A stretch of 64,000 nucleotides of DNA, taken from the NCBI RefSeq assembly GCF_001428255.1, contig NZ_LMRW01000024.1, forward strand, positions 190,170-254,169, given 5' to 3'. How positions within the stretch are numbered: the first letter of the stretch is position 1; every line of letters begins with the position of its first letter. The notes under the pieces were generated by a model. The model saw only the letters and a program-made list of their open reading frames with translations, ran no database searches and was not told the DNA's origin. Of this stretch, positions 25,824-36,272 are shown piece after piece. Position numbers and translations under genes: made by a program. The DNA comes from Agromyces sp. Soil535 (GTDB lineage Bacteria > Actinomycetota > Actinomycetes > Actinomycetales > Microbacteriaceae).

Positions 25824-26333
25824 TCACCCCCACGTCGCGCGCTCGGGTGCCCCGCGTCGGGTCACGCGGGGAGTCCAACGCCAGTCGTCGGCGACCACCG
25901 CATTCCGGAGGAGGGCGAGGGCGCTGGTCGCGGACTCGGCGCAGGCGGACGACGGGTACCACCGGGCGCAGGTGGCGCTCGTACGCTCGTCCAGTGCGAG
26001 GATCCACCCGTACGCGCCTGACACCGGACCGCGAACGACGTGCATCTCGAGTTCGGCCGTACGTGCCTTCAATGCAACGACATGGTCGCGAGCGGCGCGG
26101 AACGAGGTGTACACGAGGGCACCGCGTGCGACCTCCCGATTGTTCGAGGCGAAGAGTCGCCATACGGTGCGCTCGGCAGGCGCCGGCGCCGTCGGGGGCA
26201 TGACGTTCCGATCGGAATCGGCGACATCGGCGCGGGGCGACTCGAGCAGGCTCCGGAACCTGCCCCACGCGAGGAGCATCGGGTCGTCCGCGTCGCGGAA
26301 CAGGGAGAAGGCGACTCTCGGGGGGGTGTGCAT
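25824..26333 (-). CDS. DUF1508-like protein, first gene of the Pst/WxL operon
   Basis: From ATG 26333 the product has 169 residues. Two DUF1508 (YegP-like) units are visible: WRLFASNNREVARGALVYTSFRAA and YGWILALDERTSATCARWYP, each a short beta-sheet repeat of unknown function. The N-terminal part (VAFSLFRDADDPMLLAWGRF) may be a third, diverged unit. The frame is open to ATG 26462, but the extra 43 residues look non-coding. Its stop is seven bases before pstC, so it is the likely first cistron. Role unknown. Confidence 0.55.
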   Translation of the reverse strand: MHTPPRVAFSLFRDADDPMLLAWGRFRSLLESPRADVADSDRNVMPPTAPAPAERTVWRLFASNNREVARGALVYTSFRAARDHVVALKARTAELEMHVVRGPVSGAYGWILALDERTSATCARWYPSSACAESATSALALLRNAVVADDWRWTPRVTRRGAPERATWG

Positions 26334-26640
26334 GGGCTTCCACAACCGTGTGTGACCGATCAGGAGCGCCGTCGACTTCGCTGCGGCGCTGCATCCTGCG
26401 ATGCCGAGGTCAGCATCAGGCGATCCGATGAGCGGTGGGGGTGATGCCGAGGAAGGAGACATGGCCGGGAGGTGTCCACTTCGTGGTGCTGGGCACAGCG
26501 GCACCCGCTTCCCTCCCTGGGATTGCAAGGGTGTACCCCGAACGGGGCCCTTTACGACCCCCCGGAGGTGTTGTCTCCCTCCGGCACGGGTGCCAGACTG
26601 GACGGGATCGGCTTGTGAGCCGGCACCCGAACGGATCCAA
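26334..26640. promoter_or_regulatory. Divergent control region between the Pst/WxL operon and the M23 peptidase gene
   Basis: This 307-bp region separates two surface-related units. A rightward promoter candidate is TTGTCT then 17 bp then CAGACT (about 26569-26597), just before the peptidase gene. The dyad CCCCGAACGGGG (26536-26547) continues as CCCCGAACGGGGCCCT. The same 16 bases, inverted, occur upstream of the 977-residue membrane protein (32640-32655). No riboswitch fold was recognised. Confidence 0.4.
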
Positions 26641-28203
<1,563 letters not shown>

Positions 28204-28263
28204 CGGTTTCGAGACGCCTCAACCCAAGGGTTTCGAGACGCCCGCTGCGCGGGCTCCTCAACC
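28204..28263. repeat. GGGTTGAGGAGC palindromic repeat, shortened copy
   Basis: A shortened arm GGTTTCGAGACGCCTCAACCC is followed by a full arm starting at 28228 and ending CTCCTCAACC. Unlike the 42334 and 61723 copies the first arm lacks its middle. It immediately follows the M23 gene stop. Confidence 0.75.
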
Positions 28264-28277
28264 AGCCGCGGAGGCTC

Positions 28278-28293
28278 GTCTGGGATCCCGGAC
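28278..28293. promoter_or_regulatory. Hut operator 2, GTCTGGGATCCCGGAC
   Basis: Identical in all 16 bases to the site before hutH and placed 54 bp before the hutU ATG. A 10-bp-arm hairpin GCGGCATCCG...CGGATGCCGC (28303-28329) lies between it and the start. Confidence 0.7.
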
Positions 28294-28347
28294 GCGCGGG
28301 ACGCGGCATCCGTTGTCGCCGGATGCCGCGTGCGCTGTGATCGAAGC

Positions 28348-30051
28348 ATGACCGATGCACCCACCGCTCCCGCGCGCACCGTCCGCGCCGCGCGCGGCAC
28401 CGAGCTCACCGCGAAGAGCTGGCAGACCGAGGCGCCGCTGCGCATGCTCATGAACAACCTCGACCCCGAGGTCGCCGAGCGCCCCGGCGACCTGATCGTC
28501 TACGGCGGCACGGGCAAGGCCGCCCGCAACTGGGCGTCGTTCGACGCGATCGTGCGCACGCTCGAGGACCTCGAGGCCGACGAGACGCTGCTCGTGCAGT
28601 CGGGCAAGCCCGTCGGCGTGTTCCGCACGCACGAGTGGGCGCCGCGCGTGCTCATCGCCAACTCGAACCTCGTGGGGGACTGGGCGACGTGGCCCGAGTT
28701 CCGCCGCCTCGAGCAGCTCGGCCTCACCATGTACGGCCAGATGACCGCGGGCTCGTGGATCTACATCGGCACGCAGGGCATCCTGCAGGGCACCTACGAG
28801 ACCTTCGGCGCCGTGGCCCGCTCCCTCGCCGCGAAGCACGGGGCCGACGCAGCGGATGCCGCGTCCGCGAGCCTCGCCGGCACCCTCACGCTCACCGCCG
28901 GCTGCGGCGGCATGGGCGGCGCGCAGCCCCTCGCCGTGACGATGAACGGCGGCGCGGTGCTCATCGTCGACGTCGACGAGTCGCGCCTCGTGCGTCGCTT
29001 CGAGCACGGCTACCTCGACGAGGTCGCGCCGACCCTCGACGAGGCGGTCGAGCGGGTGCTCGGCGCGAAGTCGGAGGGCCGCGCCCTCAGCGTCGGCGTC
29101 GTCGGCAATGCCGCGACCGTCTTCCCCGAGCTCCTCGCCCGGGGCGTCGCGATCGACATCGTCACCGACCAGACGAGCGCGCACGACCCGCTGAGCTATC
29201 TGCCCGAGGGTGTGAGCGTCGACGAGTGGCACGACCTCGCGGCATCCGACCCCGAGGGGTTCACCGCGCGTGCCCGCGCATCGATGGCGAAGCACGTCGA
29301 GGCCATGGTCGGCTTCCAGGACGCCGGTGCCGAGGTGTTCGACTACGGCAACTCGATCCGCCGCGAGGCGGAGCTCGGCGGCTACGATCGGGCGTTCGCG
29401 TTCCCCGGGTTCGTGCCCGCCTACATCCGGCCGCTGTTCGCCGAGGGCAAGGGCCCGTTCCGCTGGGCGGCGCTCTCGGGCGACCCGGCCGACATCGCCG
29501 CGACCGATCGCGCGATCCTCGAGCTGTTCCCCGATGACGAGCACCTGCGCCGCTGGATCACGCAGGCCGGCGAGAAGGTGCACTTCGAGGGCCTGCCCGC
29601 GCGCATCTGCTGGCTCGGCTACAAGGAACGGCACCTCGCGGGCCTCAAGTTCAACGAGATGGTCGCCTCCGGTGAGCTCAGCGCCCCCGTGGTGATCGGC
29701 CGCGACCACCTCGACTCGGGCTCGGTCGCGAGCCCCTACCGCGAGACCGAGGCGATGGCCGACGGCTCCGACGCGATCGCCGACTGGCCGCTGCTCAACG
29801 CCCTGCTCAACACGGCGTCGGGCGCGACCTGGGTGTCGATCCACCACGGCGGCGGCGTCGGCATCGGCCGATCGATCCACGCCGGCCAGGTGGTCGTCGC
29901 CGACGGCACCGACCTTGCGGCGGAGAAGATCGCGCGAGTGCTCGTGAACGACCCGGGCACCGGCGTGATGCGCCACGTCGACGCGGGCTACGAGCGCGCG
30001 GTGGAGGTGGCTCGCGAGCGCGGCCTGCGTGTGCCCATGATGGACGCATGA
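28348..30051 (+). CDS. hutU: Urocanate hydratase
   Basis: This 567-residue NAD-dependent enzyme hydrates urocanate to imidazolonepropionate, the second step of histidine degradation. Conserved features include [27 protein letters not shown], the nucleotide-binding [20 protein letters not shown] and [17 protein letters not shown]. The length is typical. ATG 28348 is preceded by an imperfect ribosome site. The stop overlaps the hutI start (ATGA). Confidence 0.97.
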   Translation: MTDAPTAPARTVRAARGTELTAKSWQTEAPLRMLMNNLDPEVAERPGDLIVYGGTGKAARNWASFDAIVRTLEDLEADETLLVQSGKPVGVFRTHEWAPRVLIANSNLVGDWATWPEFRRLEQLGLTMYGQMTAGSWIYIGTQGILQGTYETFGAVARSLAAKHGADAADAASASLAGTLTLTAGCGGMGGAQPLAVTMNGGAVLIVDVDESRLVRRFEHGYLDEVAPTLDEAVERVLGAKSEGRALSVGVVGNAATVFPELLARGVAIDIVTDQTSAHDPLSYLPEGVSVDEWHDLAASDPEGFTARARASMAKHVEAMVGFQDAGAEVFDYGNSIRREAELGGYDRAFAFPGFVPAYIRPLFAEGKGPFRWAALSGDPADIAATDRAILELFPDDEHLRRWITQAGEKVHFEGLPARICWLGYKERHLAGLKFNEMVASGELSAPVVIGRDHLDSGSVASPYRETEAMADGSDAIADWPLLNALLNTASGATWVSIHHGGGVGIGRSIHAGQVVVADGTDLAAEKIARVLVNDPGTGVMRHVDAGYERAVEVARERGLRVPMMDA

Positions 30052-31325
30052 GCGATGGCGGTGCGGTGCGACGGATGCTGCTGACGAACGTCGGCGAACT
30101 GGTCACGAACGATCCGGCTCCCGACCGCGACGGCGGCCCCCTCGGGATCGTGCGCGACGCGGCCGTGCTCATCGAGGACGGCCGCATCGCGTGGGTCGGA
30201 CCTTCCGCGCACGTGCCGTCGCACGCCGACGAGCTCCGCCACGAGCGCGAGGAGCGACGCGACGGCGAGGAGCACCGCACCCTCTGGGACGCCGACGTCG
30301 AGGTGATCGACGCGGGCGGCCGAGCGTTGATCCCCGGATTCGTCGACAGCCACACGCACCTCGTGTTCGGCGGCGACCGGGCCGACGAGTTCGCGGCACG
30401 CATGGCCGGCCGCCGCTACGAGGCGGGAGGCATCCGCTCCACCGTCGCGGCCACGCGCGCCGCGACCGATGACGAGCTGCGCGCCCGGCTCGCGCACTTC
30501 GTGGCCGAGCTTCACGCTCAGGGCACTACGACGTTCGAGGTCAAGTCGGGCTATGGCCTCTCGGTCGCCGACGAGGAGCGGCTCGTGCGGCTCGCGCGCG
30601 AGGTCACCGACGAGGTCACCTTCCTCGGCGCGCACGTGGTGCCCGCCGAGTACGCCGAGGACCCTGACGCCTACGTCGACCTCGTCGTCGGCGAGATGCT
30701 CGGCGTCTGCGCGCCGCACGCGAAGTGGGTCGACGCGTTCTGCGAGCGCGGCGCGTTCACCCCCGAGCAGTCACGGCGCGTGCTCCAGGCGGGCGCAGCC
30801 ACCGGCCTCGGCGTGCGCGTGCACGGCAACCAGCTCGGCGAGGGCGATGGGGTGCGCCTCGCGGTCGAGCTCGGTGCGGCATCCGTCGACCACTGCACCT
30901 ACCTCAGCGAGGCGGATGTCGCGGCGCTCGCGGCATCCGACACCGTCGCCACCCTGCTGCCCGGCGTCGAGTTCTCGACCCGCCAGCCGTACCCCGACGC
31001 CCGCCGGCTCATCGACGCGGGCGTGACCGTGGCGCTCGCGAGCGACTGCAATCCCGGCTCGAGCTTCACGAGCTCGATGCCGTTCTGCATCGCGGTCGCG
31101 GTGCGTGACATGGGCATGACGCCGGCCGAGGCCGTGTGGGCCTCGACGGCCGGCGGCGCGGCGGCGCTTCGGCGAACGGATGTCGGGGCGATCCGCCCGG
31201 GCGTGCGAGCCGACCTCGTGCTGCTCGATGCCCCGAGCCACGTGCACCTCGCGTATCGACCGGGCGTGCCGCTCGTGGCGCGCGTCTGGGTCGGCGGTGA
31301 GTCGCCCGACCGCTTCAGCCGCTGA
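30048..31325 (+). CDS. hutI: Imidazolonepropionase
   Basis: This 425-residue amidohydrolase opens imidazolonepropionate to N-formiminoglutamate. The metal motif SHTHLVFGG, the conserved SGYGLS, a HGNQL segment and the late Asp in [10 protein letters not shown] are present. It is translated with hutU. Its end overlaps the convergent VOC gene by 11 bp. A decayed partial second copy of its 3' region lies at 32396-32613. Confidence 0.96.
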   Translation: MSDGGAVRRMLLTNVGELVTNDPAPDRDGGPLGIVRDAAVLIEDGRIAWVGPSAHVPSHADELRHEREERRDGEEHRTLWDADVEVIDAGGRALIPGFVDSHTHLVFGGDRADEFAARMAGRRYEAGGIRSTVAATRAATDDELRARLAHFVAELHAQGTTTFEVKSGYGLSVADEERLVRLAREVTDEVTFLGAHVVPAEYAEDPDAYVDLVVGEMLGVCAPHAKWVDAFCERGAFTPEQSRRVLQAGAATGLGVRVHGNQLGEGDGVRLAVELGAASVDHCTYLSEADVAALAASDTVATLLPGVEFSTRQPYPDARRLIDAGVTVALASDCNPGSSFTSSMPFCIAVAVRDMGMTPAEAVWASTAGGAAALRRTDVGAIRPGVRADLVLLDAPSHVHLAYRPGVPLVARVWVGGESPDRFSR

Positions 31326-32121
31326 CCGAGATGACCTTGAACGCTGCGCCGGTACCGTCGGCGACGGTCGCGATGCGGCCGTACGGGGAGTCCGCCGGCG
31401 CCTCGATCACCCGGCCGCCGAGCGCCTCGGCGCGCGCGGAGACGTCGTCGACATCGCTTGCGCCGAAGTACACCTCCCAGTGCGACGGCACCCCATCGGG
31501 CATGAAGCTCGCGGCATCCCATATTCCGGCAAGGTCACCGGATGCCTCGACCTGCACCGTGTACCGGAAGTCCTCCGTGTCGCTCATCACCCGGGTCTGC
31601 CATCCGAACGCGCGCACGTAGAAATCGACATCGGCGTCGTAGTCACGCGTGTACAGCTCGAACCAGGTCGGTGCTCCCGGCGCCTCCAGCCGTTGGATGC
31701 CGTACCGGCGCACCGCACCATGCCAGAAGCCGATGAGTGCGCCACCAGGCCCGACGGCACCGCCGAAGGAGCCGAGCTCTGGCACGGGGTCGGGGCCGAA
31801 TGCGATCCGGCCGCCCGACGCGCGCACCGCGTTCGCAGTTGCTGCGGCATCCTCACTTCGCAGGTATACGCCCCACCAGTCGGTCGACCGGTCGGCAGGG
31901 CCCTTGGGCGAGATGCCCGCCACTCGATCCTCGCCGAGGAAGGCCACGAGGCAACCTTCCTGGTCTGGACCTTCCCGGTCGGGACCGTCCTGTCCCGCGC
32001 GCGCCTGCTCGATTCGCCAGCCGAGCAGCGTCTCGTAGAACTCGGCAGATCGTGCGACGTCGCTGCTGTTGAGGTTCACCCAGCACGGCGCACCCGGCAC
32101 TTCGATGATCGTCTTCGGCAT
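31315..32121 (-). CDS. VOC (glyoxalase/bleomycin-resistance) family protein, two domains
   Basis: This 268-residue protein consists of two VOC modules (about 8-125 and 145-265), each with the paired beta-alpha-beta-beta-beta units: [23 protein letters not shown], then [23 protein letters not shown]. Such tandem VOC proteins, e.g. hydroxylase-like 27-kDa antigen relatives in actinobacteria, bind metals or small ligands; the reaction is unknown. It is convergent with hutI. Confidence 0.85.
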   Translation of the reverse strand: MPKTIIEVPGAPCWVNLNSSDVARSAEFYETLLGWRIEQARAGQDGPDREGPDQEGCLVAFLGEDRVAGISPKGPADRSTDWWGVYLRSEDAAATANAVRASGGRIAFGPDPVPELGSFGGAVGPGGALIGFWHGAVRRYGIQRLEAPGAPTWFELYTRDYDADVDFYVRAFGWQTRVMSDTEDFRYTVQVEASGDLAGIWDAASFMPDGVPSHWEVYFGASDVDDVSARAEALGGRVIEAPADSPYGRIATVADGTGAAFKVISVSG

Positions 32122-32134
32122 GCGTTTCCTCCGC

Positions 32135-32243
32135 TCAGTCGTCGTCGCTCTGCCGCAGCCGCCGGCGCCCCGACAGCAGGGTGATGTCGGGACGCCTGCA
32201 CGTCACCGAGCAGCAGGTCGAGCTCGATCCAGCCGATCCACAT
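32135..32243 (-). pseudogene. DUF503 gene remnant with internal deletion
   Basis: The 5' end encodes MWIGWIELDLLLGDV and the 3' end, in another frame, RPDITLLSGRRRLRQSDDD. Both ends match the intact DUF503 gene at 35697-35993, but about 190 bp between them are missing and the frame is broken. Confidence 0.8.
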
Positions 32244-32293
32244 AGGGCCAGCCTCTCACGGGTCGACACACCGACAGACCCCTGGAGCAGGTG

Positions 32294-32398
32294 CTACCCC
32301 TTTTCCGCGCCCTCCGACGTCGACATGATCCGGCGCTGGAAGATGAAGAACACGACGGCGACCGGGATGGACATCAGCACCGCGGCGGCGAGCTGCAG
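32294..32398 (-). pseudogene. C-terminal remnant of a sugar ABC transporter permease
   Basis: A 34-residue open segment ending in stop reads [20 protein letters not shown] then IMSTSEGAEKG. This is the characteristic C-terminus of MalG-type carbohydrate permeases. Nothing upstream of it continues the gene; the sequence switches directly to the hutI remnant. Confidence 0.7.
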
Positions 32399-32613
32399 CC
32401 GTACCCCGAAGCCCGCCGGCTCATCGACGCGGGGTGTGGGCCTCGACGGCCGGCGGCGCTGCGGCACTGCAGCGAACGGATGTCGGGGCGATCCGTCCCG
32501 GCATGCGCGCCGACCTCGCACTGCTCGACGCACCGAGCCACGTGCACCTCGCCTACCGGCCGGGCGTGCCGCTCGTGGCGCAGGTGCGGAAGGACGGCGC
32601 GGCGGTCGCGTGA
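32396..32613 (+). pseudogene. hutI 3' remnant with internal deletion
   Basis: The sequence matches hutI from CAGCCGTACCCCGA (hutI 30984 onward), lacks about 112 bp, then matches again from GTGTGGGCCTCGACGG to near the end, encoding [20 protein letters not shown] and [16 protein letters not shown]. It has no start and cannot give an enzyme. Confidence 0.85.
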
Positions 32614-32733
32614 CGCGGCGGTCGCCGCGGCACGTCGAGAGGGCCCCGTTCGGGGGGTGCTGCGCGAGCACTGCTCAGGAATAGCATCTGCTCAGGCCTG
32701 CGCCACTGCGGCCGACCTCTGGGGGGAGGGGCC

Positions 32734-35667
32734 ATGTTCGGCAAGCTGGCGAGCAGGTACACGCAGGAGATCCTCGAGATCAGGATCCACGGCGTGAAGA
32801 ACACCCCGCCGGCCGAGATGCTCGAGACCACGCCCGAGAAGGTCCAGCGCCATGTCGGCGACGAGCTGGGATCGTTCTGGCGCCGCGTCGGCGATCGCCC
32901 CGCACACGGAATCACGACGATCGAGGCGTTCTCGTGGGGTGCTCAGGCGCGCACCGGCGGCGGCGCCCTCGCGGCCATCGGCCGGGCGTTCGTGCACGTC
33001 GGATGGTTCCTCCTGCTTCCGTTCGCGCTCGCGAACCTCGCCTATTGGACTCGGTGGATCGGGCCGCAGCGGAGCGCGGGCTCCAAGAGCTGGAACGGCG
33101 ACGCCGGTGCCGCGACCGTGCGGGTCTTCGGCCTCCTGCTCACGCTGATCGCCGTGACGGCGTTCTGCTCGGTCGCGATCGACCTCGTCGCCATCCAGTG
33201 CTTCCGCGGCGGTACCCAGGTGTGCGCGGCCTTGCCGAACGTCTTCGACGGGCTCCGCGAGCTCGACCGCGACAGCCGCGCTGCGCTCCTCGGCCTCGCG
33301 CCCATCGCCACGATCCTCGTGCTCTACGTCATCGGACGCCGCGGACGCGTGCACTTCGAGGAACGCGTCAAGAAGTTCGGGGCGGGCCTCGGCAATCCCG
33401 ACGACACGGGCCTCGGCGACACCCCCGAAGAGAAGGGTCTCCCACTGCTCGCGACGCGCGGGTTCTGGTCGGTCGCGCGCATCGGCCAGACGTCGGAGTG
33501 GCTGCACGTCGCCGCATCGTTCACGTTGGTGCTGTTCGTCCTCTCGCTGGATGCCGCCTACGTCGATGTCGAAGACTGTTGGCGCGGGACTTCAGTGACG
33601 ATCACGTGGGCGTGCGTCCAGAGCGCATGGGGACATACGCTGCCCTTCTGGTTCGGTATCGGCGCCCTCGCCCTCATGCTCTTGATCATCGTGCTCGTCG
33701 CACTCGCGTCTCACACGTCGGACAAGACCGACACCATGTGGGGACGGCTCGCCGCGCGTGCATCTCTCACCGCATCAGCCGATACCGACACGGCGGCGGA
33801 TCCCCGCACGGCGTGGAAGCGCGGGGCCGCCATGGCCTGCCTCGTGCTCTCGATCGCCGGCTACACGGCGTGGACGATCCTCGCGTTCACGCCCTTGACA
33901 CCCCAGGCGGTGGATGGCCCAGGATTCCTCGGCCTGATCGCCACGCCGATCGCGCTCATCGTGCTCGCGCTGTTCCTCGCGCTCGCCGGTATCGGATGGA
34001 GGGCCCGATCGCCGTGGCGGCGTCGGGTCAGCTCCGTCCTCCTCGTTCTCGGGGGTGCGGCGCTGCTCGCCAGCCACGTCGACGTCGCTGAATGGGCCTC
34101 GAATGCCAACGCTGAAGTGTGGTGGCGCTGGTCGTTGGTCGGCGTCGCGGTCCTCTTCGTCCTCGTCCACCTCGGCATCGCCTGGTCCGCACCGGGCAAG
34201 CACCTCTACGAGGCCTGGCGTGGGCAGGGAGCCGGGGTGGTGATGATCCTGGCACTCTTCTCCTCGATGGCCCTCTCGAGCCTGCTCGTGCTCGGGGTGG
34301 CATCGTGGCTGGGCACGCCCGCGGAAGCGGCTCCGACCGAGTACATCTGGCGAACGCCCGGCGAACCTCCGCCAGCCGAGTGGTGGAACGTGCCTGACGC
34401 GTACGAGTGGTTCGCGGCGGTGCTCACCAGCATCACGGCGCTGATGCTGGTCCTCGTGCTCCTCGCGCTCGGCGCGGCTCTGATGCGGTTCATCAGGTTC
34501 TCCCTGCCTCTGCTCGTGTGGAAGCGGCCCGAGGACGACGACGAGGGCCCTACGGAGACACGCGGCGGACTCGAAACGCCCGACCCGAAGACGTACGCGC
34601 CCCGCCTGACGTACCCCAAACCGCCCGTGCGCCGACGCGTCGCCGTGCGACGGAGTTCGCACCTGCTGCACCGGGGCGAACCGCTCTTCGGGTGGCTCGC
34701 CGTGTTCGCCGCCGTCGGATTCTTCATCCTTTCAGTCGTGGTCGGGTTCGAGTCCCTGCCCTCCGGCATCGCATCGGCCTTCAATGCGGTGCTCGTCGCC
34801 GTCGCCCTGGCCGCCGTCGCCGCGGTCGTCGCACACGCGGCATCGAGCAGCGAACGCCCGCTCGGCGTGTTCTGGGACGTCGTCGCGTTCTTCCCGCGCG
34901 CCGGCCACCCGTTCGCACCTCCCTGCTACGGCGAGCGCGTCGTGCCCGAACTCGCCGCGCGCACGCAGTCGTGGCTCGACGACCCCCACGCGACCCGACC
35001 GCGCGCGGTGATCTTCACCGCGCACTCCATGGGTTCGACGATCAGCGCCGCAACCCTCCTCGCACTGCGTGGCGAGAAGATCAAGGCCGGTCCGCTGAAA
35101 GGCACGCAGGTCCTCGACCGCACCGCACTGCTCTCCTACGGCACGCAGCTGCGCGCGTACTTCAGCCGATTCTTCCCGTCCGTGTTCGGCGTTGCCGTGG
35201 ACGTGGAGCCCGCGCAGGGCGTGACCCCGCCCGGCGCCATCATGCCCGGCCCGACCCCACCCGGCGTGACCGTCCTCGGCGTCCCAGGCCTCCGCGGACC
35301 ATCGCTCTGGCGGAGCGATCCATGGCGCGCCCAGGTGCTCGCCGAGTTCAAGGATCCCCTGCCGCCGCCGGCGCAGCGCAACGACATCACGCTCACCGCC
35401 CTGCTCGGCGCCTACGATCAGGAGGTGCCACGATGGCGCAGCCTCTGGCGCCGCACCGACTTCCTGGGCTTCCCCGTATACGCCTACCGCATCGACCGCA
35501 ATCCGGACGGCACCCCGGTCGGCAATCCGATCGACCGCGGGGCCACGGAATCCGCTCCGGCGAGCTACCTGTGGCGGATCGCCACGCACAGCGATTACCT
35601 CGGCACGCCGCAGTTCCTCCTCGCCCGCGACGATCTCGTGAAGGCATTCGGTGATGACCCGGATTGA
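32734..35667 (+). CDS. Large polytopic membrane protein with serine-hydrolase-like motif
   Basis: This 977-residue protein starts after GGGGAGGGGCC. The soluble N-terminus contains ILEIRIHGVKNTPPAEML and AFSWGA, a pattern also found at the start of uncharacterised actinobacterial membrane proteins. About ten hydrophobic segments lie between residues 85 and 690. The C-terminal cytosolic part has IFTAHSMGSTISAATLLAL with a possible nucleophile Ser765 in an alpha/beta-hydrolase elbow (A-H-S-M-G). A lipase-like or membrane-associated hydrolase role is inferred. The setting, between DUF503 and hutI remnants, suggests the gene arrived with a rearrangement. Confidence 0.6.
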   Translation: MFGKLASRYTQEILEIRIHGVKNTPPAEMLETTPEKVQRHVGDELGSFWRRVGDRPAHGITTIEAFSWGAQARTGGGALAAIGRAFVHVGWFLLLPFALANLAYWTRWIGPQRSAGSKSWNGDAGAATVRVFGLLLTLIAVTAFCSVAIDLVAIQCFRGGTQVCAALPNVFDGLRELDRDSRAALLGLAPIATILVLYVIGRRGRVHFEERVKKFGAGLGNPDDTGLGDTPEEKGLPLLATRGFWSVARIGQTSEWLHVAASFTLVLFVLSLDAAYVDVEDCWRGTSVTITWACVQSAWGHTLPFWFGIGALALMLLIIVLVALASHTSDKTDTMWGRLAARASLTASADTDTAADPRTAWKRGAAMACLVLSIAGYTAWTILAFTPLTPQAVDGPGFLGLIATPIALIVLALFLALAGIGWRARSPWRRRVSSVLLVLGGAALLASHVDVAEWASNANAEVWWRWSLVGVAVLFVLVHLGIAWSAPGKHLYEAWRGQGAGVVMILALFSSMALSSLLVLGVASWLGTPAEAAPTEYIWRTPGEPPPAEWWNVPDAYEWFAAVLTSITALMLVLVLLALGAALMRFIRFSLPLLVWKRPEDDDEGPTETRGGLETPDPKTYAPRLTYPKPPVRRRVAVRRSSHLLHRGEPLFGWLAVFAAVGFFILSVVVGFESLPSGIASAFNAVLVAVALAAVAAVVAHAASSSERPLGVFWDVVAFFPRAGHPFAPPCYGERVVPELAARTQSWLDDPHATRPRAVIFTAHSMGSTISAATLLALRGEKIKAGPLKGTQVLDRTALLSYGTQLRAYFSRFFPSVFGVAVDVEPAQGVTPPGAIMPGPTPPGVTVLGVPGLRGPSLWRSDPWRAQVLAEFKDPLPPPAQRNDITLTALLGAYDQEVPRWRSLWRRTDFLGFPVYAYRIDRNPDGTPVGNPIDRGATESAPASYLWRIATHSDYLGTPQFLLARDDLVKAFGDDPD

Positions 35668-35696
35668 GTGGCCCTCGGCGAGTGCGCTCTCCGCGA

Positions 35697-35993
35697 TCAG
35701 TCGTCGTCGCTGCGCCGCATCCGCCGACGCGCCGACAGCAGGGTCACGTCGGGGCGACTGGCGACGAGGCGCTCCGCCCGATCCAGCACGTCGGTCACGC
35801 GGTCGGCACCCGGCGCGACCACGCCGACGCCGAGCACTGCGCGGCGGTGCAGGTCCTGGGCGTCGACCTCGGCGACGCTCGCCTCGGTGGTGCGTCTCAG
35901 GTCGGCCACGATCGGTCGGATGATCGCGCGCTTGTCCTTCAGCGAATGCACGTCGCCGAGCAGGAGGTCGAACTCGATCCATCCGATCCACAC
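35697..35993 (-). CDS. DUF503 family protein
   Basis: This 98-residue protein reads WIGWIEFDLLLGDVHSLKDKR near the start and has the ferredoxin-like DUF503 fold (about 1-90), ending in a basic tail RRRMRRSDDD. DUF503 (YlxP-like) genes often lie beside ribosome-maturation genes; here the neighbours are unrelated. The start is GTG at 35993. A truncated duplicate lies at 32135-32243. Confidence 0.85.
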   Translation of the reverse strand: MWIGWIEFDLLLGDVHSLKDKRAIIRPIVADLRRTTEASVAEVDAQDLHRRAVLGVGVVAPGADRVTDVLDRAERLVASRPDVTLLSARRRMRRSDDD

Positions 35994-36014
35994 GGGGTCA
36001 CCTCGGCATCCGGC

Positions 36015-36272
36015 TCAGCCGCGGCGAACCTCGATCGCGCTCACGCCGCTGAACCCGATCCACGCGCGATCACCCGATTCGACGATCGTCGCAAGCACCT
36101 GGTCGCAGCTTCCGCACCGCACGACCGTGCCCGCCGCGCTCATGTAGACCATGGCGCGTGCGAGCTCGGCCACGTTGCCGCATCCGATGCAGCGTGCCGT
36201 GGCGGTCGTCACGTCGAACGCGAAGAACTCCGCGAGCGGGCCGGCGATGGCGTTGCCGTCGACGTGCTGCAT
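36015..36272 (-). CDS. DUF6510-like small zinc-ribbon protein
   Basis: This 85-residue protein (MQHVDGNAIAGPLAEFFAFD) has two CxxC pairs, CIGCG and CGSCD, that could bind zinc or iron. It overlaps the flavin reductase stop by ATGA and therefore belongs to the molybdoenzyme operon. A redox or assembly role for that pair is inferred. Confidence 0.75.
   Translation of the reverse strand: MQHVDGNAIAGPLAEFFAFDVTTATARCIGCGNVAELARAMVYMSAAGTVVRCGSCDQVLATIVESGDRAWIGFSGVSAIEVRRG

Noticed and set aside
25824..26462. Longer start (ATG 26462) for the DUF1508-like gene
   Set aside because: The added 43 residues look like translated non-coding DNA, and the first domain-like sequence begins after ATG 26333.
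26334..26640. Possible c-di-AMP (ydaO-type) riboswitch before the secreted M23 peptidase gene
   Set aside because: Such riboswitches often precede wall peptidase genes in actinobacteria, but the conserved core segments could not be identified.
28258..29976. A 572-codon open frame antisense to hutU
   Set aside because: It is a high-GC shadow: hutU is a full, conserved enzyme on the other strand, and the antisense product has no domain, Shine-Dalgarno or normal composition.
32291..32615. Calling the permease tail and hutI fragment functional small genes
   Set aside because: They lack starts and ribosome sites, and each shows deletion junctions relative to known families.
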